64,000 bases of DNA, from the NCBI GenBank assembly GCA_040954445.1, contig CP144361.1:1674001-1738000 (forward strand). Direction: 5' to 3'. Positions within the stretch are counted from its first letter, which is position 1. Every line of letters begins with the position of its first letter. This DNA comes from Burkholderia sp. (GTDB lineage Bacteria > Pseudomonadota > Gammaproteobacteria > Burkholderiales > Burkholderiaceae). Below the pieces are notes generated by a model. That model was not told the origin of the DNA. It worked only from the letters and a program-made list of their open reading frames with translations, and searched no databases. Positions 18,103 to 26,424 of this stretch are shown piece after piece. The position numbers and the translations under genes were made by a program.

Positions 18103-18743
18103 TATCTGGTTGTCGACAGCACCGGTCTGAAGGTCTATGGAGAAGGTGAATGGAAGGTGCGCCAGCACGGCTACTCGAAGCGGCGCACGTGGCGTAAAGT
18201 CCATCTCGCGCTCAATGCGAATACGGGTCAAGTGCATGCCGCGCTAATGACGAATCAGAATGTGGCTGACGGTGACACTCTGGCCAAGTTGCTCGACCAG
18301 ATTCCACGCGAAGAACAAATCGATGTCATCGGCGGTGATGGTGCCTAAGACACCAAGCCATGCCATGCGGCCATTGCTGCACGCAGTGCTATTCCTTCGA
18401 TTCCGCCACGCGCGGGTGCCGTTCATTGGCCAGCGGATATGCCCGGTGCGGCGTGGCGTAATGGCGCGTTTGATGCAATTGCCCGTGACGGTCGTCGAGA
18501 ATGGAAGCAAGAAAGTGGCCACCACCGGCGATCGCTTGCCGAGAATGCGATGTATCGTCTCAAGACCCTCACCGGCAACTGTTTCTTGGCGCGTCACATC
18601 GACTCTCAGGCGATCAAGGTCTCCGTTCGAGTCGGCGTCATCAACCGTATGGCGGACCTCGCTCGTCCGCAATCCGTTCGTATCGCCTGAAATTATCCCG
18701 TCGATGCTATTGCGTCCTCACACTCGATTTATGCAACAACGCC
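18103..18743 (+). mobile_element. IS903-like element, 5'-truncated
   Basis: Starts abruptly at TATCTGGTTGTCGACAGC, in the codons for HLVVDS, and runs to a perfect right end. The first half is missing at the junction with the inverted copy. The residual transposase (to 18690) also has a nonsense codon (GGDGA-stop at about 18346). Confidence 0.92.
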
Positions 18744-18861
18744 TTATTGATCCGTAATTCGTGATCTTTAAATCGGAAAATTGTCCCTCATGTCTTTTTT
18801 CGATGCCCCTCACATGAGGGACAATTTTCCGATTTAAAGATCACGAATTACGGATCAATAA
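18744..18861. repeat. R1 palindrome, full-length type copy
   Basis: 118 bp made of two perfectly complementary 50-bp arms (18744-18793 and 18812-18861) around an 18-bp centre (CTTTTTTCGATGCCCCTC). Ends are TTATTGATCC / GGATCAATAA, that is TTGATCC...GGATCAA flanked by TA on both sides. It lies 3' of sucD (after an intervening hairpin). No coding potential. Confidence 0.9.
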
Positions 18862-18905
18862 CTCTTCCCTTTTCGGGCAAGTAGAGGACTTTTACCTTCA
18901 AGTGA

Positions 18906-18927
18906 GTGCGCCCCCTTCCGGGCGCAC
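18906..18927 (-). terminator. G+C-rich hairpin downstream of sucD
   Basis: GTGCGCCC-ccttcc-GGGCGCAC, about 60 bp after the sucD stop. The adjoining A-run (CAAAAAAA) lies on the sucD side, so on the minus strand the U-tract precedes the stem instead of following it. A classical intrinsic terminator is therefore uncertain; it may stabilise the mRNA 3' end. Confidence 0.4.
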
Positions 18928-18988
18928 CAAAAAAACGCCAGCGCGAAGCCGTTGTTTCGACACGGCGAGACGAATCTCGCGTGCTCGC

Positions 18989-19870
18989 TCAGATCGCTGC
19001 CTTGAGCAGGCGACCTATTTCCGATGGATTGCGCGTAACTTTAATGCCGCATGCATCCATGATTTCCAGCTTAGCTTCGGCCGTATCGGCGCCGTCCGAG
19101 ATCAGCGCACCGGCGTGGCCCATGCGCTTTCCCTGAGGGGCCGTAATGCCGGCGATGAAGCCGACTACCGGCTTTTTCATATTATTTTTGATCCACTCGG
19201 CTGTCGTCGCTTCGTCCGGGCCGCCGATTTCGCCGATCATGACAACCGCATCTGTGTCCAAATCGTCGTTGAACATGTGCATCACGTCGACGTACTTCAG
19301 GCCGTTGATCGGATCACCGCCGATACCGACCGCAGACGACTGGCCGAGATGCAGTGCTGTGAGCTGTGCAACTGCTTCATAGGTCAGCGTGCCCGAACGT
19401 GACACGACGCCGATGCGTCCCTTGCGGTGGATGTGACCCGGCATGATGCCGATTTTCAGTTCGTCCGGCGTGATCGTGCCTGGGCAGTTCGGCCCGAGCA
19501 GGAGCGTCTTGCGGCCTTCTCGACGCATGCGGTCCCTTACTTCGATCATGTCGCGCACCGGAATGCCTTCGGTAATGCAGATCGCGAGGTCGAGGTCGGC
19601 CTCGACGACTTCCCAGATCGCGGCAGCCGCGCCTGCCGGCGGCACGTAGATGACTGAGATAGTCGCGCCGGTTGCCTGCTTCGCTTCTTTGACGCTCGCG
19701 TAGATCGGAATGCCTTCGAAATCTGCGCCGGCCTTCTTCGGGTTCACGCCCGCGACGAATGCCTCACATCCGTTCGCGTACTCGCGGCAAGCACGCGTGT
19801 GGAACTGGGCAGTCTTGCCGGTAATGCCCTGCGTAATGACTTTGGTGTCTTTGTTGATCAGAATCGACAT
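18989..19870 (-). CDS. sucD: Succinyl-CoA synthetase alpha subunit
   Basis: 293 aa. With SucC it converts succinyl-CoA and ADP/GDP to succinate and NTP in the TCA cycle. N-terminal CoA-binding region (KVITQGITGKTAQFHT), LLGPNCPG, RIGVVSRSGTLTYE, and the phosphohistidine loop APQGKRMGHAGALIS with His252. Start taken at ATG 19870 (MSILINKDTK); the ATG 15 bp upstream adds MNRGH only. It lies 11 bp after sucC, a normal sucCD operon. Intact. Confidence 0.97.
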   Translation of the reverse strand: MSILINKDTKVITQGITGKTAQFHTRACREYANGCEAFVAGVNPKKAGADFEGIPIYASVKEAKQATGATISVIYVPPAGAAAAIWEVVEADLDLAICITEGIPVRDMIEVRDRMRREGRKTLLLGPNCPGTITPDELKIGIMPGHIHRKGRIGVVSRSGTLTYEAVAQLTALHLGQSSAVGIGGDPINGLKYVDVMHMFNDDLDTDAVVMIGEIGGPDEATTAEWIKNNMKKPVVGFIAGITAPQGKRMGHAGALISDGADTAEAKLEIMDACGIKVTRNPSEIGRLLKAAI

Positions 19871-19881
19871 GTGACCTCTGT

Positions 19882-21108
19882 TCAAGAGACGGCGCGTTTG
19901 ATCTCGCCGTCATGCGTGTTTATTCCATGATGCAATGATGCGTACTTGCCAGCAGCAGCTGCGACGACCTTCTGCGCGGCTTCTTCTATGCTGTCCGCCG
20001 AGATGATCGGCAAACCCGACTCGGCCAGTATCTTTTTACCTAGGTCTTCGTTGGTGCCCTTCATGCGCACTACGAGTGGCATGCTGAGGTTCACGGCCTT
20101 CGAGCCAGCAACCACGCCTTCGGCGATCACGTCGCAGCGCGAGATGCCGCCGAAGATGTTGACCAGAATTGCCTTCAGGTCAGGGTTCTTCAGCATCAGC
20201 TTGAACGCTTCGGTGACCTTCTCGGTTGTCGCACCACCACCGACGTCCAGGAAGTTCGCAGGTTCGCCACCAAACAGTTTGATGGTGTCCATGGTGGCCA
20301 TCGCCAGGCCGGCACCGTTGACTAGACAGCCAATGTTACCGTCCAGCGAGATATAGGCGAGATCGAACTTAGAGGCTTCGATTTCAGCCGGGTCTTCTGC
20401 ATCCAGATCGCGGTAGGCGACGATTTCTGGGTGACGAAACAGAGCGTTCGAGTCGAAGTTGAACTTCGCGTCGAGGGCGGTGACCTGGCCGTCTCCGGAA
20501 ACGTTCAGTGGGTTTATTTCGGCCAGCGACGCGTCGGTTTCCCAGAATGCCTTGTACAGGCCTTGCAGGCTCTCTCGCACTTGTGAAATCGAGGCGGCAG
20601 GTACACCGATCTTGCCGGCGAGGTCCTCGGCTTGCGCGTCGAGCAGACCGGTTGACGGCTCGACGAGGACCTTATGGATCAGTTCCGGATGCTTTTCCGC
20701 AACTTCCTCGATGTCCATGCCACCTTCGCTCGAACCCATCAGGACGATCTTCTGCGTAACGCGATCGACGACGAGGCTTACATACAGTGCCTGATTGATA
20801 TCGACACCTTCCTCGATCATCAGGCGGTTGACCTTTTGGCCTTCCGGGCCGGTCTGGTGTGTAATGAGCTGCATGCCGAGGATCTGGTGCGCGTACTCGC
20901 GGACTTGCTCGATCGATTTGGCCACCTGCACGCCTCCGCCCTTGCCACGGCCACCCGCGTGAATCTGAGCCTTCACGACCCACCTCTGGCCACCTAGCTC
21001 TTCTGCTACCTTGACGGCCTCGTCCACCGAGAACGCCGGCTTGCCGCGCGGGACCGCGACGCTGAATTTCCGCAGGATTTCCTTACCCTGGTACTCGTGA
21101 ATCTTCAT
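19882..21108 (-). CDS. sucC: Succinyl-CoA synthetase beta subunit, extended C-terminus
   Basis: 408 aa. ATP-grasp subunit of succinyl-CoA synthetase: [17 protein letters not shown] start, [17 protein letters not shown] (Lys/Gly-rich nucleotide region), [22 protein letters not shown] and [10 protein letters not shown]. Family members normally end soon after [10 protein letters not shown], at about 388 aa. Here the reading continues for 20 more residues ([20 protein letters not shown]), stopping just before sucD. The natural stop codon after AAGK seems to have changed to TAC. The extension is unlikely to abolish function but is a mark of relaxed selection. Confidence 0.94.
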   Translation of the reverse strand: MKIHEYQGKEILRKFSVAVPRGKPAFSVDEAVKVAEELGGQRWVVKAQIHAGGRGKGGGVQVAKSIEQVREYAHQILGMQLITHQTGPEGQKVNRLMIEEGVDINQALYVSLVVDRVTQKIVLMGSSEGGMDIEEVAEKHPELIHKVLVEPSTGLLDAQAEDLAGKIGVPAASISQVRESLQGLYKAFWETDASLAEINPLNVSGDGQVTALDAKFNFDSNALFRHPEIVAYRDLDAEDPAEIEASKFDLAYISLDGNIGCLVNGAGLAMATMDTIKLFGGEPANFLDVGGGATTEKVTEAFKLMLKNPDLKAILVNIFGGISRCDVIAEGVVAGSKAVNLSMPLVVRMKGTNEDLGKKILAESGLPIISADSIEEAAQKVVAAAAGKYASLHHGINTHDGEIKRAVS

Positions 21109-21136
21109 GCATCATTCCTTCAGTCTGAGAGTTGGA

Positions 21137-21235
21137 TTATTGATCCGCAATTCGTGATCTGGAAATTAGAAATTCGTCCTCCATGTGAGGGGCATAGAAA
21201 AATGAGACATGAGGGACGATTTTCTAATTTCCAGA
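21137..21235. repeat. R1 palindrome interrupted by an IS
   Basis: Left arm TTATTGATCCGCAATTCGTG onwards, inverted centre (GTGAGGGGCATAGAAAAATGAGACATGAGGG) and right arm as far as TCTAATTTCCAGA, where an IS end begins. The distal ~20 bp of the right arm are lost. The centre is in the opposite orientation to the copies at 18744 and 32095. Confidence 0.8.
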
Positions 21236-22112
21236 GGCGTTGTTGCATAAATCGAGCTAGATCAGTTGACGTTTACGCGCAATGCTCGCGGGGCCAGCCT
21301 CCTATCAACTCAGATTCCAGAGTAACTGCCTAATTTTTGCCAAGACAATGCGCAAGGACATACCACAAGAAAGGTGAGTCGAAGGCACGCTACCGTGTCA
21401 GGAATTGGGCGGCCTATAATGAAGGCCTGATCAACCGGGGGAACGGGCGTTGTTGCATAAATCGAGTGTGAGGACGTAACGGAACGGATTGCGGACCTCG
21501 CTCGTCCGCAATCCGTTCATAGCGCCTGAAATTATTGATCCGAAATTCGTGATCAATATGCCCGTCGATGCCATTGCGTCCTCGCGCTTGATTTATGCAA
21601 CAACGCCGGGGGAACGTAACAATATGGATAGATGAAGCCGTCCTTGCCAGAATACCCGATGCCATACCCACACGTGGTCGCCCGTGTCTATACGGCGATA
21701 CGCTGATTCAGACATTACTTGGCGTGAAGACCGTCTATCGACTGACGTCGCGGACCCTGCAAGGTTTCACCCAAAGTCTGCGCGATCTGGCCTTCCCGAG
21801 CTTGCCGGTGCCGAATTACACCACGCTCTGTCGCCGGGCAAAAACGCTTGATGTCGAACTGCCGATCCTTCGTGACAATGAACCGATCTATCTGGTTTTC
21901 GACAGCACCGGTCTGAAGGTCTATGGAGAAGGTGAATGGAAGGTGCGCCAGCACGGCTACTCGAAGCGGCGCACGTGGCGTAAAGTCCATCTCGCGCTCA
22001 ACGCGAATACGGGTCAAGTGCATGCCGCGCTAATGACGAATCAGAATGTGGCTGACGGTGACGCTCTGGCCAAGTTGCTCGACCAGATTCCACGCGAAGA
22101 ACAAATCGATGT
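21236..22112 (+). mobile_element. IS903-like element, 3'-truncated, with a nested mini-element
   Basis: Runs from a perfect left end through most of the transposase to GAACAAATCGATGT, where another full IS begins at 22113. It is split by a 162-bp mini-element at 21446-21607. The transposase frame (from ATG 21348) has an early frameshift (ACATACCACAAG) besides the insertion. Right end absent. Confidence 0.9.
21446..21607. mobile_element. 162-bp foldback mini-IS with 9-bp target duplication
   Basis: Both termini are the IS 3' end in inverted orientation (GGCGTTGTTGCATAAATCG ... TTTATGCAACAACGCC). They turn around GGATTGCGGAC-ctcgctc-GTCCGCAATCC. It carries no coding sequence. Flanked by perfect GGGGGAACG repeats (21437-21445, 21608-21616) within the transposase gene of the host IS copy, so it moved as a unit. 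A short R1 element with TA flanks sits inside it (about 21535-21560). Confidence 0.9.
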
Positions 22113-23233
22113 GGCGTTGTTGCATAAATCGAGCGAGATCCGTTGACGTTTACGCGCAATGGTCGCGGGGCCAGCCTCCTATCAAGTCAGATTCCAGAGT
22201 AACTGCCTAATTTTTGCCAAGAAAATGCGCAAGGACATACACAAGAAAGGTGAGCCGAAGGCACGCTACCGTGTCAGGAATTGGGCGGCCTATTGAAGGC
22301 CTGATCAGCCGGGGGAACGTAACAATATGGATAGATGAAGCCGTCCTTGCCAGAATGCCCGATGCCATACCCACACGTGGTCGCCCGTGTGTATACGGAG
22401 ATACGCTGATTCAGGCATTACTTGGCGTGAAGACCGTCTATCGACTGACCTTGCGCGCCCTGCAAGGTTTCACCCAAAGTCTGCGCGATTTGGCCTTCCC
22501 GAGCTTGCCGGTGCCGAATTACACCACGCTCTGTCGCCGGGCAAAAACGCTTGATGTCGAACTGCCGATCCTTCGTGACAATGAATCGATCCATCTGGTT
22601 GTCGACAGCACCGGTCTGAAGGTCTATGGAGAAGGTGAATGGAAGGTGCTCCAGCACGGCTACTCGAAGCGGCGCACGTGGCGTAAAGTCCATCTCGCGC
22701 TCAACGCGAATACAGGTCAAGTGCATGCCGCGCTAATGACGAATCAGAATGTGGCTGACGGTGACGCTCTGGCCAAGTTGCTCGACCAGATTCCACGCGA
22801 AGAACAAATCGATGTCATCGGCGGTGACGGTGCCTACGACACCAAGCCATGCCATGCGGCCATTGCTGCACGCAGTGCTATTCCTTCGATTCCGCCACGC
22901 GAGGGTGCCGCTCATTGGCCAGCGGATATGCCCGGTGCGGCGTGGCGTAATGGCGCGGTTGATGCAATTGCCCGTGACGGTCGTCGAGAATGGAAGCAAG
23001 ACAGTGGCTACCACCGGCGATCGCTTGCCGAGAATGCGATGTATCGGTTCAAGACCCTCACCGGCAACTGTCTCTGGGCGCGTCACATTGACTCGCAGGC
23101 GACCGAGGTCTCCATTCGCGTCGGCGTCATCAACCGTATGGCGGACCTCGCTCGTCCGCAATCCGTTCGTATTGCCTAAAATTATGCCCGTCGATGCTAT
23201 TGCATCCTCACACTCGATTTATGCAACAACGCC
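22113..23233 (+). mobile_element. IS903-like element, full length, defective
   Basis: 1121 bp with both ends intact. Inserted into the preceding truncated copy, and followed directly by a doubly truncated inverted copy at 23234. Flanking 9-mers AATCGATGT / TATCCGCTG differ. Confidence 0.93.
22225..23179 (+). pseudogene. IS903-like transposase, N-terminal frameshift
   Basis: [16 protein letters not shown] is followed by a two-base loss at GGCCTATTGAAGG (other copies GGCCTATAATGAAGG), breaking the frame at about codon 23. From [11 protein letters not shown] to RPQSVRIA it reads perfectly, including all three catalytic acids. Internal initiation could in principle give a shortened protein. Confidence 0.85.
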
Positions 23234-23767
23234 TATCCGCTGGCCAATAAACGGCACCCTCGCGTGGCGGAATCGAAGGAATAGCACTGCGTGCAGCAAT
23301 GGCCACATGGCATGGCTTTGTATCGTAGGCACCATCACCGCCGATGACATCGATTTGTTCTTCGCGTGGAATCTGGTCGAGCAACTTGGCCAGAGCGTCA
23401 CCGTCAGCCACATTCTGATTCGTCATTAGCGCGGCATGCACTTGACCCGTATTCGCGTTGAGCGCGAGATAGACTTTACGCCACGTGCGCCGCTTCGAGT
23501 AGCCGTGCTGGCGCACCTTCCATTCACCTTCTCCATAGACCTTCAGATCGGTGCTGTCGACATCCAGATGGATCGGTTCGTTGTCGCGAAGGATCGGCAG
23601 TTCGACATCAAGCGTTTTTGCCAGGCGACAGAGCGTGGTGTAATTCGGCACCGGCAAGCTCGGAAAGGCCAGATCGCGCAGACTTTGGGTGAAACCTTGC
23701 AGGGCGCGCAACGTCAGTCGATAGACGGTCTCCACGCCAAGTAATGCTTAAATCAGCGCATCGCCGT
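23234..23767 (-). mobile_element. IS903-like internal fragment
   Basis: Truncated at both sides: begins at the codons for WPADR-type sequence (TATCCGCTGGCC) and ends after the LIQALL region, which shows TAA in place of the glutamine codon. The next IS begins at 23768. Confidence 0.88.
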
Positions 23768-24901
23768 GGCGTTGTTGCATAAATCGAACGTGAGGACGCC
23801 ATGGCATCGGACGGGCATAATTCAGGCGATACGAACGGATTGCGGACGAGCGAGGTCCGCCATGCGGTTGATGACGCCGACGCGAACGGCGACCTCGGTC
23901 GCCTGCGCGGCGATGTGACGCGCCCAGAGACAGTGGCCGGTGAGGGTCTTGAACCGATACATCGCATTCTCGGCAAGCGATCGCCGGTGGTAGCCACTGT
24001 CTTGCTTCCATTCTCGATGACCGTCACAGGCAATTGCATCAACCGCGACATTACGCCACGCCGCACCGGGCATATCCGCTGGCCAATGAACGGCACCCTC
24101 GCGTGGCGGAATCGAAGGAATAGCACTGCGTGCAGCCATGGCCGGATGGGATGGCTTGGTGTCGTAGGCACCATCACCGCCGATGACATCGATTTGTTCT
24201 TCGCGTGGAATCTGGTCGAGCAACTTGGCCAGAGCGTCACCGTCAGCCACATTCTGATTCGTCATTAGCGCGGCATGCACTTGACCCGTATTCGCGTTGA
24301 GCGCGAGACGGACTTTACGCCACGTGCGCCGCTTCGAGTAGCCGTGCTGGCGCACCCTTCCATTCACCTTCTCCATAGACCTTCAGACCAGTGCTGTCGA
24401 CATCCAGATGGATCGGTTCATTGTCACGAAGGATCGGCAGTTCGACATCAAGCGTTTTTGCCCGGCGACAGAGCGTGGTGTAATTCGGCGCCGGCAAGCT
24501 CGGGAAGGCCAGATCGCGCAGACTTTGGGTGAAACCTTGCAGGGCGCGCAAGGTCAGTCGATAGACGGTCTTCAAGCCAAGTAATGCCTGAATCAGCGTA
24601 TCGCCGTATACACACGGGCGACCACGTGTGGGTATGGCATCGGGCATTCTGGCAAGGACGGCTTCATCTATCCATATTGTTACGTTCCCCCGGCTGATCA
24701 GGCCTTCATTATAGGCCGCCCAATTCCTGACACGGTAGCGTGCCTTCGGCTCACCTTTCTTGTGTATGTCCTTGCGCATTTTCTTGGCAAAAATTAGGCA
24801 GTTACTCTGGAATCTGACTTGATAGGAGGCTGGCCCCGCGACCGTTGCGCGTAAACGTCAACGGATCTCGCTCGATTTATGCAACAACGCCCAACAACGC
24901 C
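23768..24901 (-). mobile_element. IS903-like element with duplicated right-terminal bases
   Basis: Left end perfect. At the right end CAACAACGCC occurs twice in tandem (24882-24891 and 24892-24901), mirroring the duplicated left end of the copy at 12218. No target duplication. Upstream neighbour of plsC. Confidence 0.9.
23822..24779 (-). pseudogene. IS903-like transposase, one-base insertion
   Basis: Frame is good from MRKDIHKKGE to GEGEWK, then an extra C (GCACCCTTCCATT) shifts it near 24357. The distal part is readable in the other frame to RPQSVRIA. Both catalytic halves are otherwise well preserved, so the lesion is young. Confidence 0.88.
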
Positions 24902-24927
24902 GATCAGAGTCGTGCAGCGAAGACCGA

Positions 24928-25683
24928 TTAGGCGGTGCCGTTCGCATCGCCACTTTCGTGGCGGTAGGCATCGGGATCAATACGGCGTATTTCCGCTTCG
25001 ATCCACTGCTCGACGCGCAGATTCAGCTCGTCCGGCCTAAGGCCGCGCGAATCGATCGGCTTGCCGATCGATACGGTGACCATACCCGGATATTTATTAA
25101 ACGAATTGCGCGGCCAGACACGACCCGCGTTGTGGGCGATCGGCACCACCGGAACGCCGGTGCCTACCGCGAAGCGTGCCCCACCCGTCTTGTACTTGCC
25201 CTGGCACCCGGTCGGAGTGCGCGTGCCTTCGGGGAACATAATCACCCAGGTGCCGTCCGCGAGACGATTCTTGCCCTGGCGGATCACCGAGTCGAAGGCG
25301 TTTTTCCCTGCCTTTCGATTAATGTTGATCATGTGCAGCAGGCCGAGCGCCCATCCGAAGAAGGGTATGTAGAGTAGCTCGCGCTTGAATACGTAGCAGA
25401 GCGGACGTGGCATCAGGGCCGGGAAGGCCAGCGTCTCCCAGGCCGACTGGTGCTTGGAGAGCAGCACGGCGGGGCCGTCGGGCAGGTTCTCCATGCCCTC
25501 GATGCGGTAGTTGATGCCGTTGAGCAGGCGTACCACGGCGAGCGTCGAGCGGCACCAGCCGGACGCCATCCAGTAGCGTGCATGCGGGCGCATAAACGGG
25601 AACGCGATGAAGCAAGTGGTCGCGTAGGGCACCGTGTATAGCACGAAATAGACGAGTAGCAGTAGCGAACGGAGGAAGAGCAT
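24928..25683 (-). CDS. plsC: 1-acylglycerol-3-phosphate acyltransferase family protein
   Basis: 251 aa; transfers an acyl chain to lysophosphatidate in phospholipid synthesis at the inner membrane. The N-terminus is hydrophobic (MLFLRSLLLLVYFVLYT). The acyltransferase box is SKHQSAWETL with His78 and Glu83, a His-X4-Glu variant of the usual His-X4-Asp. IMFPEGTRTPTG (about 148-159) is the glycerol-phosphate-binding motif, and VPIAHNAGRVWPRN follows. Start chosen at ATG 25683, where the membrane segment begins; the much longer reading upstream lacks family resemblance. It follows gmhB, as in Burkholderia glyQS-gmhB-plsC order. Confidence 0.9.
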   Translation of the reverse strand: MLFLRSLLLLVYFVLYTVPYATTCFIAFPFMRPHARYWMASGWCRSTLAVVRLLNGINYRIEGMENLPDGPAVLLSKHQSAWETLAFPALMPRPLCYVFKRELLYIPFFGWALGLLHMININRKAGKNAFDSVIRQGKNRLADGTWVIMFPEGTRTPTGCQGKYKTGGARFAVGTGVPVVPIAHNAGRVWPRNSFNKYPGMVTVSIGKPIDSRGLRPDELNLRVEQWIEAEIRRIDPDAYRHESGDANGTA

Positions 25684-25825
25684 CGGCGTGGGCTCGGACG
25701 ATGAAGTTCCTCGCCACAAGGGGCGAGGTATCAAACCACGAAAGTTAAATGCAAACGTAAGCGTCCCAAGGGACGGGGAATCCACCCGGAGAGATTGATG
25801 GAAGGCGCGCGCGGAGAGGGCAGCA

Positions 25826-26389
25826 TCAGTTCTGTGGATGGGACAGAAAATCGAGCGCGCAGGCGCGCAAGTCGTCATGCACGCGTGTGCCTTCGGGCAA
25901 CGTGCCAGCCGCGAGCGTGTTGCGGCCCTTACCGGTCAGCACTAGGTGCGGTCGGAAGCCGACCGCGACGCCGGCCTGCAAGTCGCGCAGCACGTCGCCG
26001 ACGATCGGCGTCTGGTCTGGCTCGATCTCGAAGCGCTGCGTGATCATCGTCATCATGCCCGGCTTCGGCTTGCGGCAATTGCAGTTGTCGCTGGCCGTGT
26101 GCGGACAGTAGAATATTGTGTCGATGCGCGCGCCGACCGCGGCGGTCGCTTTGTGCATCTTTAGGTGTATGGCGTTGAGCGCGGCCATGTCGAATAGGCC
26201 GTGTCCAATCCCCGCCTGGTTGGTCGCGACCACTACGCGGTAACCCGCGTGGTTGAATCGAGCGATTGCCTCGAGGCTACCGGGCAAAGCGACCCACTCG
26301 TCGGGCGTCTTGATGAAAGCGTCCGAATCGACGTTGATGACGCCGTCCCGATCGAGGACGACGAGCTTGCAGTTGGCACCTGTCGGCAT
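25826..26389 (-). CDS. gmhB: D-glycero-beta-D-manno-heptose 1,7-bisphosphate 7-phosphatase
   Basis: 187 aa HAD-superfamily phosphatase of the LPS heptose pathway, upstream of HldE and HldD (the latter at 0.2-1.2 kb). Catalytic VVLDRDGVIN (Asp13 nucleophile, Asp15), VVATNQAGIG, and the zinc-binding loop YCPHTASDNCNCRKPKPGM with Cys95, His97, Cys103 and Cys105. IVGDVLRDLQAG provides the metal acids. It follows glyS by 35 bp. Intact. Confidence 0.94.
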   Translation of the reverse strand: MPTGANCKLVVLDRDGVINVDSDAFIKTPDEWVALPGSLEAIARFNHAGYRVVVATNQAGIGHGLFDMAALNAIHLKMHKATAAVGARIDTIFYCPHTASDNCNCRKPKPGMMTMITQRFEIEPDQTPIVGDVLRDLQAGVAVGFRPHLVLTGKGRNTLAAGTLPEGTRVHDDLRACALDFLSHPQN

Positions 26390-26424
26390 GGCATATCTCC
26401 TGGCAGTGCGTGACGATGGGCCGC

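Noticed and set aside
18744..18861. CRISPR-like or attC-like repeat
   Set aside because: Copies are dispersed singly, not spaced in an array, and lack integron core sites. TA flanks fit a transposable palindrome better.
22733..23161. Repeated 102-aa and 142-aa frames antisense to every IS copy ([14 protein letters not shown]..., MRTSEVRHTVDDAD...)
   Set aside because: They recur only because the IS recurs, are opposite the conserved DDE transposase, and have no family resemblance of their own.
25684..25878. 65-residue N-terminal extension of PlsC from an upstream ATG
   Set aside because: The membrane-start typical of the family begins at 25683; the extension is not hydrophobic and lacks family resemblance.
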